Positions 41,851 through 50,757 of a stretch of DNA of 64,000 nucleotides are shown here, piece by piece (the stretch's first letter is position 1; each line of letters begins with the position of its first letter). Location: assembly GCA_943331295.2 (NCBI GenBank), contig CALQLA020000026.1, positions 1-64,000 of the forward strand. Reading direction: 5' to 3'. Source of the DNA: Bordetella parapertussis. GTDB lineage: Bacteria; Pseudomonadota; Gammaproteobacteria; Burkholderiales; Casimicrobiaceae. The position numbers and the translations under genes were made by a program. The notes under the pieces are model-generated. The model was not told where the DNA came from, did no database searches, and worked only from the letters and a program-made list of their open reading frames with translations.

Positions 41851-43974
41851 GGAACCGCGACCGCGCTGGTCAACGGCGTGCTGACGCCGCCGACGCCGGC
41901 GCAGGTGGCGCAGGTCAACCAGGTCCTGGCGGCCGACCTGCCGGCCTTCAACAACATCGAGCTGGACACGATCCGCAAGAACTACCTGGGCGGATTCTCG
42001 TTCAACATCGACCCGCGCTGGCAGGTGACCGGCAGCGCGCTGCAGACCGACCAGAGCGGCCTCAAGCCGCTCAACATGATCAACCTCGTGTCGGGCACCG
42101 CCTCGGCGCTGCTGCCGAACCTGATCGACCAGACGACCAACCAGTACAACCTCGCCCTGTCGTACACGGGCGAGCAGTTCTTCATGAACGCGGCGTACTA
42201 CGGGTCGTTCTACAAGAACCACGTGTCGGGGATGACGTTCGACAACTTCTTCGCGCCGGGAACGCTGGCGACGCAGAGCAGCGCGCCCAGCAACGAGTTC
42301 AACCAGTTCACGCTGAAGGGCGGCTACAACTTCTCGAAGACGACGAAGCTCGTCATGGGCGCCTCGTATGCGCGCAATACGCAGAACGACGCGTTCATGA
42401 ACGATCCCACGCTGTTGCCGGTCGGCCTGCCGACGTCGTCGCTCAACGGTCTGGTCGAGTCGACGGCGTTCAACATCAAGCTGACGTCGAAGCCGGTCAA
42501 GGACATCTACTTCAACGCCGGCTACAAGTACAACGACCGCGACAACAAGACGCCGATCAACACCTACATGTTCTACGACGCGGGAGAGGCGAAGACCGGC
42601 ACCTCGGCCTTCAACTCGGCGCTGGGGCTCCCCGCCGGAACGCTCGGCAGCAACATCAACATCTACAACAACCGCCCCTACAGCAAGAAGGTCAACCAGT
42701 TCAACGCGGACACCGGCTGGCAGTTCATGCCCGGGCAGGCGCTGAAGGGCGAGTACGAGTACCAGCAGATCGACCGCACCTGCGGCAGCTGGTACAACTG
42801 CGCCGATGCGCCGAAGACCACGCAGAACACCCTCAAGGCGGCGTGGGACGGCACGCTGGCCGAAAGCCTAAGCGGGCGCTTGAGCTACACCTATTCGCAA
42901 CGCCGCGTCGACTACGACGAGAACGCCTTCCTGGCGCTCGTGCCGATGGCCAACGTCGTCCCGGCCGGCGTCGGCGCGACGGGGAGCGTGTACGCCTACC
43001 TGCAGCAGACGGGACTGTCGGGCTTCGGTCCCGTGGCGGGCTTCCCGACGACGCCGCTGACCGGCGATGCGGCGGTCTATTCGCCGAACAACAACATCGT
43101 CCCGCAGGCGCTCTACGGCAGCCGCAACAATATCAACGACCTGGTCGGGATGCGCCGGTTCAACATGGCCGACCGCAACCAGAGCAAGGTGCGCGCGTCG
43201 CTCGACTGGGGCGTCACGGACAAGCTGTCGCTGCAGGGCAACATCGAGTACAACGACGACGACTACAACAATTCGATCTACGGCCTGAAGAGCGCGAAGG
43301 ACCTGGCGCTGACTCTCGAGGCGAACTACCTCCTGTCCGACAACTTCTCGGCCAACGCCTGGTACACCTACCAGGACCAGAAGGCGGAAAGCGCCGGCAT
43401 CTCGTACGGCAGCAACAGCAACACCGCCAACGTGGGCGGCGTCGCCGGCAACACGGTGGTCGAGGGCGGCTGCTACGCCACCGTGGTCGAGCGAAACATG
43501 AACGCGAAGGTCGACAACTGCCTCAACTGGTCGACCGACATGAAGGACAAGATCAACTCGTTCGGCATCGGCGCGAAATGGACCGGCCTGATGTCCGGCA
43601 AGCTCGACTTCACCGGGGACCTCGTGTACACGCAGGTAAAATCGTCGACGGGTATCAACGGCGGCAGCTACGCGAACAACCCCTACGCGGTGGCCGGCAA
43701 GCCGGCCGTGGTCCCGGCGGTCATCTTCATCCCCGCCACCGGGATGCCCGACGTCACCAACACGACGATTGAGCTCAAGCTGACCGGGCAGTACGCGATC
43801 AACAAGGCCTCGTCGGTCCGGTTGATCTACTGGTACCAGCACATGAAGACCACCGACTACGCGTTCGACGGCACCCAGTTCGGGACGATCACGAGCGTGC
43901 TGCCGACCAACGAGCAGGCGGCGAACTACAACGTCAACGTGGTCGGCCTGTCGTACATCTACAAGTGGCAGTAG
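41851..43974 (+). CDS. MtrB/PioB-family outer-membrane beta-barrel, N-terminally truncated
   Basis: About 707 residues of alternating amphipathic strands matching decaheme-associated MtrB/PioB porins: MGASYARNTQNDAFMNDP, FNAGYKYNDRDNKT, DTGWQFMPGQALKGEYEYQQ, and the C-terminus SVLPTNEQAANYNVNVVGLS with YIYKW. In the family this 26-28-strand barrel surrounds a multihaem cytochrome for electron transfer across the outer membrane. The signal peptide and first strands are missing; the open frame instead continues upstream into GNAT sequence. No MtrA/PioA cytochrome gene is next to it. As it stands it is unlikely to be exported. Confidence 0.75.
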   Translation, partial: GTATALVNGVLTPPTPAQVAQVNQVLAADLPAFNNIELDTIRKNYLGGFSFNIDPRWQVTGSALQTDQSGLKPLNMINLVSGTASALLPNLIDQTTNQYNLALSYTGEQFFMNAAYYGSFYKNHVSGMTFDNFFAPGTLATQSSAPSNEFNQFTLKGGYNFSKTTKLVMGASYARNTQNDAFMNDPTLLPVGLPTSSLNGLVESTAFNIKLTSKPVKDIYFNAGYKYNDRDNKTPINTYMFYDAGEAKTGTSAFNSALGLPAGTLGSNINIYNNRPYSKKVNQFNADTGWQFMPGQALKGEYEYQQIDRTCGSWYNCADAPKTTQNTLKAAWDGTLAESLSGRLSYTYSQRRVDYDENAFLALVPMANVVPAGVGATGSVYAYLQQTGLSGFGPVAGFPTTPLTGDAAVYSPNNNIVPQALYGSRNNINDLVGMRRFNMADRNQSKVRASLDWGVTDKLSLQGNIEYNDDDYNNSIYGLKSAKDLALTLEANYLLSDNFSANAWYTYQDQKAESAGISYGSNSNTANVGGVAGNTVVEGGCYATVVERNMNAKVDNCLNWSTDMKDKINSFGIGAKWTGLMSGKLDFTGDLVYTQVKSSTGINGGSYANNPYAVAGKPAVVPAVIFIPATGMPDVTNTTIELKLTGQYAINKASSVRLIYWYQHMKTTDYAFDGTQFGTITSVLPTNEQAANYNVNVVGLSYIYKWQ

Positions 43975-44007
43975 TTGCCGTGGCCTGAAGCCCGAGCCGA
44001 ACGCGAC

Positions 44008-44032
44008 GGGGGGCGCCAAAGCGCGCCCCCCC
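44008..44032 (+). terminator. GC hairpin after the barrel gene
   Basis: GGGGGGCGC, loop, GCGCGCCCCCC forms a strong stem 34 bp after the barrel stop. No U-run follows, so it may be a Rho-assisted terminator or only a stabilising hairpin. The rest of 43975-44270 holds no recognised gene. Confidence 0.45.
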
Positions 44033-44270
44033 GTGCATTGGGACCCCTCCCGCGCCGGTCGCGGCCGAAAGAGGATGCCGCCCGGGTGATGCGCGTCTCG
44101 GTGTACCGGGCCAGCTTGCCTTCCCGCACCCGGTTTGCGCTGGCTCAAGGCCCCGAGCCCCGCATCGGGTAACCTAGTCGCCATTATCGCAGGGTCCGGC
44201 ACGCCGGCCGCCCGCCCGCAATCCGGCCGTCCCCGCCCCGGCGCCACGGCAATTTCCCTGGAGATGTGAA

Positions 44271-44981
44271 ATGTTCAGATGGTTCGCAGTCGTCCTTTTC
44301 GCGCTCATCGCCGCCGCCCCGGCGGCCGGCGCGACGTCGGTGACGGGCACGGTGCAGGAGGTCAAGGACGTCGAGATCTATTCGTACCTGCGGCTGAAGA
44401 CCGCCGACGGCGAGGTCTGGGCGGCGGTCAACAAGGCGCCGGTGAAGGTGGGGGCGACCGTGACGATCGAGAATCCGACCGTCATGACCAACTTCGAGAG
44501 CAAGACGCTCAAGAAGACGTTCGACAAGATCCTGTTCGGCAACCTTGCCGGCGCCCCGGGCGCCAAGGTGGCCGCCGCGCCTGCCGCCGCGCCGGCGCCG
44601 GGCGGCACGATGGGTGCGATGCACTCGGGAATGGCCAAGCCCGTGGATATCGCCGACGTGAAGGTGCCGAAGGCCACCGGGCCGGACGCCAGGACCGTCG
44701 CCGAGGTCCTTACGAAGGGGCCGGAGCTCAAGAACAAGAACGTCGTCGTTCGCGGCAAGGTCGTGAAGTTCACGCCCGGCGTGATGGGCAAGAACTGGGT
44801 CCATCTCCGCGACGGCTCAGGCTCGGCGGACGCCGGCACGAACGACGTGCTGGTCACGACGCTGGCCGAGACCAAGCTCGGGGACGTCGTGGTGTTCAAG
44901 GGCGTCGTCCACACCGACGTGGACTTGGGCTCCGGCTATGCCTACAAGGTGCTGATCGAGGAAGCGACGCTGCAGAAGTAA
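44271..44981 (+). CDS. Periplasmic OB-fold protein, NrfJ-like
   Basis: A 236-residue exported protein with a signal peptide (MFRWFAVVLFALIAAAPAAG). Two similar OB-like modules are seen: TGTVQEVKDVEIYSYLRLKT near the N-terminus, and RGKVVKFTPGVMGKNWVHLR then DGSGS near the C-terminus. They are joined by an Ala/Pro-rich linker. GNNW-type segments like this occur in NrfJ-related proteins found near multihaem cytochrome genes, which fits the neighbouring MtrB/PioB barrel. Exact role unknown. TGGAGATG precedes its ATG. Confidence 0.7.
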   Translation: MFRWFAVVLFALIAAAPAAGATSVTGTVQEVKDVEIYSYLRLKTADGEVWAAVNKAPVKVGATVTIENPTVMTNFESKTLKKTFDKILFGNLAGAPGAKVAAAPAAAPAPGGTMGAMHSGMAKPVDIADVKVPKATGPDARTVAEVLTKGPELKNKNVVVRGKVVKFTPGVMGKNWVHLRDGSGSADAGTNDVLVTTLAETKLGDVVVFKGVVHTDVDLGSGYAYKVLIEEATLQK

Positions 44982-44994
44982 GGCTTCGGCGGCC

Positions 44995-45021
44995 GAGAAA
45001 CGGGGACAGACCCCGTTTCTC
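44995..45021. repeat. Perfect palindromic repeat GAGAAACGGGG-N5-CCCCGTTTCTC
   Basis: Two perfect 11-bp arms flank a 5-base loop (ACAGA), 13 bp after the NrfJ-like gene. The sequence looks like a dispersed palindromic element and may act as a bidirectional terminator between this gene and the convergent reductase remnant. Confidence 0.7.
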
Positions 45022-45066
45022 GCGGGGCGCTGATTCCGGCTGCGGCGCGGCCCTGTGCACGGCGAC

Positions 45067-45573
45067 TCACGCCGACGCGCCGTCCAGCGCCGCCACCGCG
45101 TCGGCGTCGAGCCCGATCCGCGCGGCGGCGAGCAGTTCGTCGAGCTGCGCGTAGGCCTCGAGCGTCTCGTCGAACGCCGTCGTCTCGTCGTCCCAGTGCG
45201 ACTGGTAGAGGTCGATGGCGTCGACCTGCAACCGCGAGAGCGAGTCCTCCGCGGAGCGCAGGACGTGGTCGCGGGAGAGGCAGCGTCGGCCGAGGCCCAT
45301 GTCCGAGCCGACCTTGGTGGCGATGACGACGTCGTCGTGGTGCCCGCGCCGGGCGATCCAGCGACCGATGATGGCCTCCGATTCGCCGCCCGTGTGGCCC
45401 GGCACCCAGCGCGAATACGAATCCGCCGTGTCGATCAGGTTGCCGCCGCCGGCGACGAAGGCGTCCAGCAGCCGGAACGACGTCGCTTCGTCGGCGGTCC
45501 AGCCGAACACGTTGCCGCCGAAGGCGAGCGGCGCGACCGCGAAGTCGGTGCTGCCGAGACTGCGTCTTTCCAT
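45067..45573 (-). pseudogene. Aldo/keto reductase with a large internal deletion
   Basis: A 168-residue frame. It begins as a normal aldo/keto reductase (MERRSLGSTDFAVAPLAFGG, NLIDTADSYSRWVPGHTGG, VVIATKVG, LQVDAIDLYQSHWDD) but at ETLEAYA jumps to QLDELLAAARIGLDADAVAA, which is the C-terminal end of the family. About 150 internal residues, including most of the NADPH-binding half, are missing, although the frame is kept. Asp, Tyr and Lys of the active site may remain but the barrel cannot close. It is probably non-functional. Confidence 0.8.
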
Positions 45574-45593
45574 GATGCCCTCCGTGGGGATTG

Positions 45594-46180
45594 TCACTCG
45601 CGGGTCCAGCCCTTGTGCTGCTCGGTCTCGAACTGCGCGCGGTCGCGCTCGAAGCATTCGCGCAGCTCCTCGCGCCCGGCCTTCGCGTCCGACAGCCCCT
45701 GCGTCTCGGCGCGGAAGACCGGCACCAGCGCGTCCATCGTCGTCACGTTGTGGCGGCGGAAGCCGTCGGCCATCTCGCGCGCGCGGAAGCGGTCGACGCC
45801 CAGCGCTTCGAGCACGTGGTGCCCGGTGCGCAGCGCCGATTCGAAGGTCTCGCGCTCGACGACGTTGACGCCCCGCGTCCGCAGCGCGACGTAGTGGCTC
45901 ACGTTGCGGGCGCGCGCGATCATCGGCAGGCCGGGGAAGTTCTGGCGGACGCGGTCCGTGAGCTCGATGCTGTCGGCGCCGGCGTCAGGTTGCGCTCGTT
46001 CATCGTCTGCATGGCGATGGCGGTCGACGACAGCGCCAGCGCGAGGCCGGCAACCAGCGCGCCCTGCCACGCGATGCCGAGTGCCAGCCCGCCCGCCGCC
46101 AGCGCGGCGGCATTCGCGGCCAGCGCGCGGTTGGCGTGGGAGCGGTGCAGGTAGGGGTGCGCCAGGATTACGCCGATCAT
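45594..46180 (-). pseudogene. Collapsed kefF-kefC remnant
   Basis: Three pieces are stitched together. From 46180 the frame starts MIGVILAHPYLHRSHANRAL, the N-terminus of the quinone reductase-like KefF. It then runs into a KefC transmembrane piece, WQGALVAGLALALSSTAIAM then QTMNERNLTPAP. After a frame change near 45975 the KefC regulatory C-terminus follows (VRQNFPGLPMIARARNVSHY, FESALRTGHHVLEALGVDRF). An intact kefFC pair needs about 2.4 kb; only 0.59 kb is left. It cannot encode a working glutathione-gated K+ efflux system. Confidence 0.78.
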
Positions 46181-46306
46181 GGTGGCGTGCCTCGTCGGGT
46201 GGCTGGGGCGAGCGGCGAGTATATCGGCGCCGGCCGCGGCGGAACGAGGCAGGCCCGTCTGCGGTAGAATCGCGCCCCCGTCCCCCGCTCCCGACAGGCC
46301 CCCGTC

Positions 46307-48208
46307 ATGCGCTTTCACCTAACCGTGTTCCTGCTCGCCGCCGCGGTGCTGCCGCCGGCGCTGGCGCAGGCGCCGGTGGCCACTTCCGCGCCAGACTCCG
46401 CGCCTGCACGGCCGCAAGCCGAATCGCCGGCCGACCGCTGGAATCTCGCGGAAATCTACCCGTCCGTCGCGGCCTGGACCGCCGATGCCGCCAGGCTCGA
46501 GGCGCAGATGGCGGAGTTCACGCGCTGCAAGGGGCACCTGGGCGACAGCGCGGCGCGCTTGAAGCACTGCCTCGACCTGCGCGCCGACATGACCAAGCGC
46601 TACTGGCGGCTGGGGGTCTTTGCACAGGAGCAGCTCTCCGAGGATACGGGCTCCGCGTCGTCGCTCGAACTGGTGCAGCGGGCCGAGGTGCTGGGCTCGA
46701 AGCTCGACGAGGCGCAGTCGTTCGTGAGCCCCGAGATCCTGCGCCTCGGCAAAGCCCGGGTCGCGCGGCTCGTGGCGCAGGACCCCGGGCTGCGGATCCA
46801 TCGCTTTCCGCTGGACGAGATCCTGCGCGCCGCGCCGCACACGCTCGACGCCGCCGGCGAGTCGCTGGTCGCGCAGTTCGGCCTTACCGCCGGCACCGGG
46901 AGCAGCACCTATTCGATCCTCAACGACGCCGACATCCCGTGGCCAAAGCTGAAGCTCGCAACCGGCGAGGAAATCACGCTCAACGGCACCGCCTACACCA
47001 AGTACCGCGAGGCGGCCAACCGCGACGACAGGAAGCGCGTGATGGACGCGTTCTTCGGCGCCTACAAGACCTACGAGCGGACGATGGGCGTCACCCTCTA
47101 CTCGCAGTTGAAGGAGGACGCGGTCTACGCCAAGCTGCGGAAGTATCCCGACTCGATCACCCGCGCGCTCGACGGCAACAACCTGCCGGTCGCGGTGATG
47201 GACACGCTGATCCGCGAGACCAACGCCAACCTGCCGACGCTGCACCGCTACTTCCGGCTCCGCGCGAAGATGCTGGGCCTCCCGCAGATGCACTACTACG
47301 ACATCTACCCGCCGCTGGTGAAAAGCGACATCCGGTTCCCGCTGCACTCGGCCAAGGCGATGGTGCTGGAGGCGGTCGCGCCGCTCGGCCCCGACTACGT
47401 CGCGGCGATGCGGCAGGGCTTCGACAGCCGCTGGATGGACGCGTACCCGCGCCCGAACAAGGCCTCCGGCGCGCACATGCAGGGCGGCGCCTACGACGTG
47501 CACCCGTACGTGCTGATGAACTACAACGACGACTACGAGTCGGTCACCACCGTCGCCCACGAGTGGGGCCACGCGATGCACTCGTACCTCGCCAACAGGG
47601 CGCAGCCGTTCGTCACCGCCGACTACGCGATTTTCGTCGCCGAGATCGCGTCGACGCTGAACGAGGAGTTGCTGCTGCAGCGGATGCTGAAGAACGCGAA
47701 GACCGACGACGAGCGGCTCTTGTTCCTCGGTTCGGCGCTGGAATCGCTGCGCGCCACGTTCTTCCGGCAGGCGATGTTCGCCGAGTTCGAGCGGGAGATC
47801 CACAAGCGCGTGGATGCCGGCCTGCCGATGAGCGGCGAGGCGCTGACGAAGGCCTACTGCGACATCCTGAAGCGCCATCACGGCGCGGGCGAAGGCGTGG
47901 TCGTCGTCGACGACGCCTACTGCACCGAGTGGGCGCTGGTCTCGCACTTCTATCGCGGCTTCTACGTCTGGCAGTACGCGACGTCGATCGCCGCCAGTTC
48001 GCTGTTCGCGCAGCGGATCGAGCGCGGCGATCCCGGTGCGCTCGACAAGTACCTCGCGATGCTGCGCGCCGGCGGCTCCGGCCACCCCTACGAGCTGGTG
48101 AAGAAGGCAGGTGTCGACCTCGCCACGCCCGCGCCGTACCAGGCGCTGGTCGCACGGATGAACGCGATCATGGACGAGATCGAGACGATCCTCGCCCGCA
48201 GGAAATAG
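46307..48208 (+). CDS. M3-family oligoendopeptidase F-like metallopeptidase, exported
   Basis: A 633-residue peptidase with a signal peptide (MRFHLTVFLLAAAVLPPALA). The zinc motif HEWGH is at 418-422, followed by the Glu ligand in FVAEIASTLNEELL. The N-terminal RWNLAEIYPSVAAW and the order of segments fit PepF/M3B. It should trim oligopeptides in the periplasm. It ends 1 bp before the sirtuin GTG. Confidence 0.92.
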   Translation: MRFHLTVFLLAAAVLPPALAQAPVATSAPDSAPARPQAESPADRWNLAEIYPSVAAWTADAARLEAQMAEFTRCKGHLGDSAARLKHCLDLRADMTKRYWRLGVFAQEQLSEDTGSASSLELVQRAEVLGSKLDEAQSFVSPEILRLGKARVARLVAQDPGLRIHRFPLDEILRAAPHTLDAAGESLVAQFGLTAGTGSSTYSILNDADIPWPKLKLATGEEITLNGTAYTKYREAANRDDRKRVMDAFFGAYKTYERTMGVTLYSQLKEDAVYAKLRKYPDSITRALDGNNLPVAVMDTLIRETNANLPTLHRYFRLRAKMLGLPQMHYYDIYPPLVKSDIRFPLHSAKAMVLEAVAPLGPDYVAAMRQGFDSRWMDAYPRPNKASGAHMQGGAYDVHPYVLMNYNDDYESVTTVAHEWGHAMHSYLANRAQPFVTADYAIFVAEIASTLNEELLLQRMLKNAKTDDERLLFLGSALESLRATFFRQAMFAEFEREIHKRVDAGLPMSGEALTKAYCDILKRHHGAGEGVVVVDDAYCTEWALVSHFYRGFYVWQYATSIAASSLFAQRIERGDPGALDKYLAMLRAGGSGHPYELVKKAGVDLATPAPYQALVARMNAIMDEIETILARRK

Positions 48209-48209
48209 C

Positions 48210-49049
48210 GTGGATGCCGGGCCGCGGCCGCTGGCGTCGATGACGGCACTGCAGGATTTCGCCGCGCGGCACCGCCGCCTGTTCGTGCTGACGGGTGCCG
48301 GCATCAGCACCGACTCGGGCATCCCCGGCTATCGCGACGACGCCGGGCAGTGGCGGAAGGCGCCGCCGGTGATGCTGCAGGATTTCCTGGCGTCCGCCGC
48401 CTCCCGTCGCCGCTACTGGGCGCGCAGCATGCACGGCTGGCCGCTCGTCGGCCGCGCGCAGCCCAACGCCGGCCACGCGGCGCTGGCCCGGCTCGAGCGC
48501 GCGCGCCGCGTCGTGCGCACCGTCACGCAGAACGTCGACGGCCTGCACCAGCGCGCGGGCAGCGCCGACGTGGTCGAGCTGCACGGCAGCGTCGGCCGCG
48601 TGGTGTGCCTGCAGTGCCGGACGCTGTGCGCGCGCGAGGACGTGCAGCGCGCGCTCGAGGCGGCGAACCCGGGGTTCGCCGGCGCCGGCGCCACCGTCGC
48701 GCCCGACGGCGATGCCGACGTGACGTGGCCGGATCTCGACGCTTTCGTGGTGCCGGAATGCGCGCACTGCGGCGGCATGCTGAAGCCCGACGTCGTGTTC
48801 TTCGGCGAAGGCGTGCCGCGCGTCCGGGTCGACGCCGCGCGCGCGGCGCTCGATGCCGCCGACGCGATGCTGGTCGTCGGGTCGTCGCTGATGGTCTGGT
48901 CGGGCTACCGCTTCTGCGAGGCCGCGCACGCGGCCGGCAAGCCGATCGCCGCGATCAACCGCGGGCGCACGCGCGCCGACCACCTGTTCGAGGTCAAGGT
49001 GGAGGATTCGTGCGGCGCGGCGCTCGCCGCGCTGGCCGACGGGACGTAA
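48210..49049 (+). CDS. Sir2-family NAD-dependent deacylase
   Basis: A 279-residue sirtuin. NAD binding is LTGAGISTDSGIPGYRDD, the catalytic region is TVTQNVDGLHQRAGS with HGS, and Zn is bound by CLQCRTLC and CAHCGG. VVGSSLMVWSGYRF closes the fold. GTG at 48210 has AGGA seven bases upstream; an ATG at 48240 would remove ten residues. It probably deacetylates lysines in the cytoplasm. Confidence 0.92.
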   Translation: MDAGPRPLASMTALQDFAARHRRLFVLTGAGISTDSGIPGYRDDAGQWRKAPPVMLQDFLASAASRRRYWARSMHGWPLVGRAQPNAGHAALARLERARRVVRTVTQNVDGLHQRAGSADVVELHGSVGRVVCLQCRTLCAREDVQRALEAANPGFAGAGATVAPDGDADVTWPDLDAFVVPECAHCGGMLKPDVVFFGEGVPRVRVDAARAALDAADAMLVVGSSLMVWSGYRFCEAAHAAGKPIAAINRGRTRADHLFEVKVEDSCGAALAALADGT

Positions 49050-49129
49050 CGCGCGAGAGGCGAAGCGCGCCGCGCGCCATCGGCCGGCGGCGTCGGTCAC
49101 AATGACGGTATCGAGGGGGAGGAAACGCG

Positions 49130-50284
49130 ATGGGACCGCTTGCCGGAATACGCGTGCTGGAGTTCGAGGGGATCGGCCCCGGCCCGGTTTGCGGGATGAT
49201 GCTCGCCGACATGGGCGCTGACGTGCTGCTGGTGGATCGCGAGAGCGATTCCCGGCTGGGTTTCGGCCGCGAGCGCTGGTACGACACGATGTTCCGCGGC
49301 CGGCGCTCGGTGACGCTCGACATGAAGACGCCCGCCGGCGTGGCCGCGGCGCGCCGGCTCGCGCAGCGCGCGGACGCGGTGATCGAGGGTTTTCGCCCCG
49401 GCGTGATGGAGCGGCTGGGGCTCGGCCCCGCCGTGCTGCTTGCCGACAATCCGCGGCTCGTCTACGGTCGCATGACCGGCTGGGGGCAGGACGGTCCGCT
49501 CGCGTCGCGCGCCGGCCACGACATCAACTACATCGCGCTGTCGGGCGCGCTGCACGCGATCGGCCGCGCGGGCGGCCCGCCGGTGCCGCCGCTCAACGTG
49601 GTCGGCGACTTCGGCGGCGGCGGCATGCTGCTCGCCTTTGGCATAGCCTGCGCGCTGGTCGAGGCGCAACGCTCGGGGCACGGCCAGGTCATCGATGCGG
49701 CGATGGTCGAGGGCGCGTCGCTGCTGACGACGATGATGACGGGCCTGCGCGCCGCGGGGCGCTGGGGCGAGGCGCGCGGCACCAACGTCCTCGACTCCGG
49801 CGCGCCGTGGTACGACACCTACGAGACGCGCGACGGCAGGCACGTCGCGATCGGCGCGATCGAGCCCAAATTCTACGCCGAGCTGCTCGCCCGGCTGGGC
49901 CTCCCGGCCGACTCGCTGCCGGCGCAGCACGACCGCGACGGCTGGCCCGTGCTGCGCGAGCGGTTCGCCGCCGTGTTCAGGACGCGGACGCGCGACGAGT
50001 GGAACGCGCTGTTCGCCGACGCCGACGCATGCCTGTCTCCGGTGCTGACGTTCGCCGAGGCCGAGACCCACCCCCACCTTGCCGCACGCGGCGCGTTCGT
50101 CGAGGTCGGCGGCGTCACCCAGCCCGCGCCGGCACCGCGGTTTTCGCGGACGCCCGGCGCAGTGCGCGGCGCGCCGCCCGAGCGCGGGGCGGGCGGGCGC
50201 GCGGCGCTCGCCGACTGGGGCTTCGATGCCGCCGCGATCGACGAACTCGCGGCGCTCGGCCTGGGTTTCGCGCCGCCGGGCTGA
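49130..50284 (+). CDS. CaiB/BaiF (AMACR-like) family III CoA-transferase/racemase
   Basis: A 384-residue protein of the alpha-methylacyl-CoA racemase branch. It begins [20 protein letters not shown] and has [20 protein letters not shown], with the His of the racemase pair, and [14 protein letters not shown], with the Asp. It should epimerise 2-methylacyl-CoAs or move CoA between acids. GGGGAGG precedes the ATG. Confidence 0.9.
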   Translation: MGPLAGIRVLEFEGIGPGPVCGMMLADMGADVLLVDRESDSRLGFGRERWYDTMFRGRRSVTLDMKTPAGVAAARRLAQRADAVIEGFRPGVMERLGLGPAVLLADNPRLVYGRMTGWGQDGPLASRAGHDINYIALSGALHAIGRAGGPPVPPLNVVGDFGGGGMLLAFGIACALVEAQRSGHGQVIDAAMVEGASLLTTMMTGLRAAGRWGEARGTNVLDSGAPWYDTYETRDGRHVAIGAIEPKFYAELLARLGLPADSLPAQHDRDGWPVLRERFAAVFRTRTRDEWNALFADADACLSPVLTFAEAETHPHLAARGAFVEVGGVTQPAPAPRFSRTPGAVRGAPPERGAGGRAALADWGFDAAAIDELAALGLGFAPPG

Positions 50285-50324
50285 GCCGGAAGCCGGTCTC
50301 TCTGCCGCGTGGCCCGCGTGTACC

Positions 50325-50362
50325 GTAGCCCGGGTTGAGTGCCAGCGAAACCCGGGCTACGC
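50325..50362. repeat. Single GTAGCCCGG-type palindromic repeat
   Basis: GTAGCCCGGGTTGAGTGCC followed by AGCGAAACCCGGGCTACG. Outer arms pair almost perfectly, so the unit folds as a hairpin. It lies between the convergent CoA-transferase and GNAT genes. Confidence 0.75.
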
Positions 50363-50415
50363 AATGGCGCGATCCTGTGCATTGCGCCGGCGATGTTTCA
50401 ACCGAGCGGCAGCTC

Positions 50416-50757
50416 TCACGTCTCGCCGACCAGGTCGTGGCCGAAGTTCCGGTGGGGCTCGGACGCGACCAGCGTGTAGCCGGCCTTGACGTAGATCGCG
50501 CGCGCGGCCGACAGCACGTTGTTGGTCCACAGGCGGATCTCGCGGTAGCCCGCTTCGCGCGCGAAAGCCTCGCACTCGCGCACCAGCCGGCCGCCCAGCC
50601 CCAGGCCGCGGGCCGACGGCTCGACCAGCAGCATCCGCAGTTGCGCGATCGCGGGCAGCGGAACGCCGGTGGTCTCGTCGCGCGCCTGCACCAGGAACAC
50701 GCTGGCCACCGGCGCGCCGGCGACGCCGAAGGGCGCTGCCCCGGCGCGTTCGCTCAT
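50416..50757 (-). CDS. Short GNAT acetyltransferase, lacking the usual N-terminal part
   Basis: A 113-residue GNAT domain with the acetyl-CoA loop in LRMLLVEPSARGLGLGGRLV and IRLWTNNVLSAARAIYVKAG. It matches the C-terminal part of longer MarR-GNAT or GNAT proteins; about 40-190 residues normally lie upstream. Its ATG overlaps the stop of the dioxygenase gene (ATGA), so it may still be expressed, or it may be another truncated gene. Confidence 0.7.
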   Translation of the reverse strand: MSERAGAAPFGVAGAPVASVFLVQARDETTGVPLPAIAQLRMLLVEPSARGLGLGGRLVRECEAFAREAGYREIRLWTNNVLSAARAIYVKAGYTLVASEPHRNFGHDLVGET

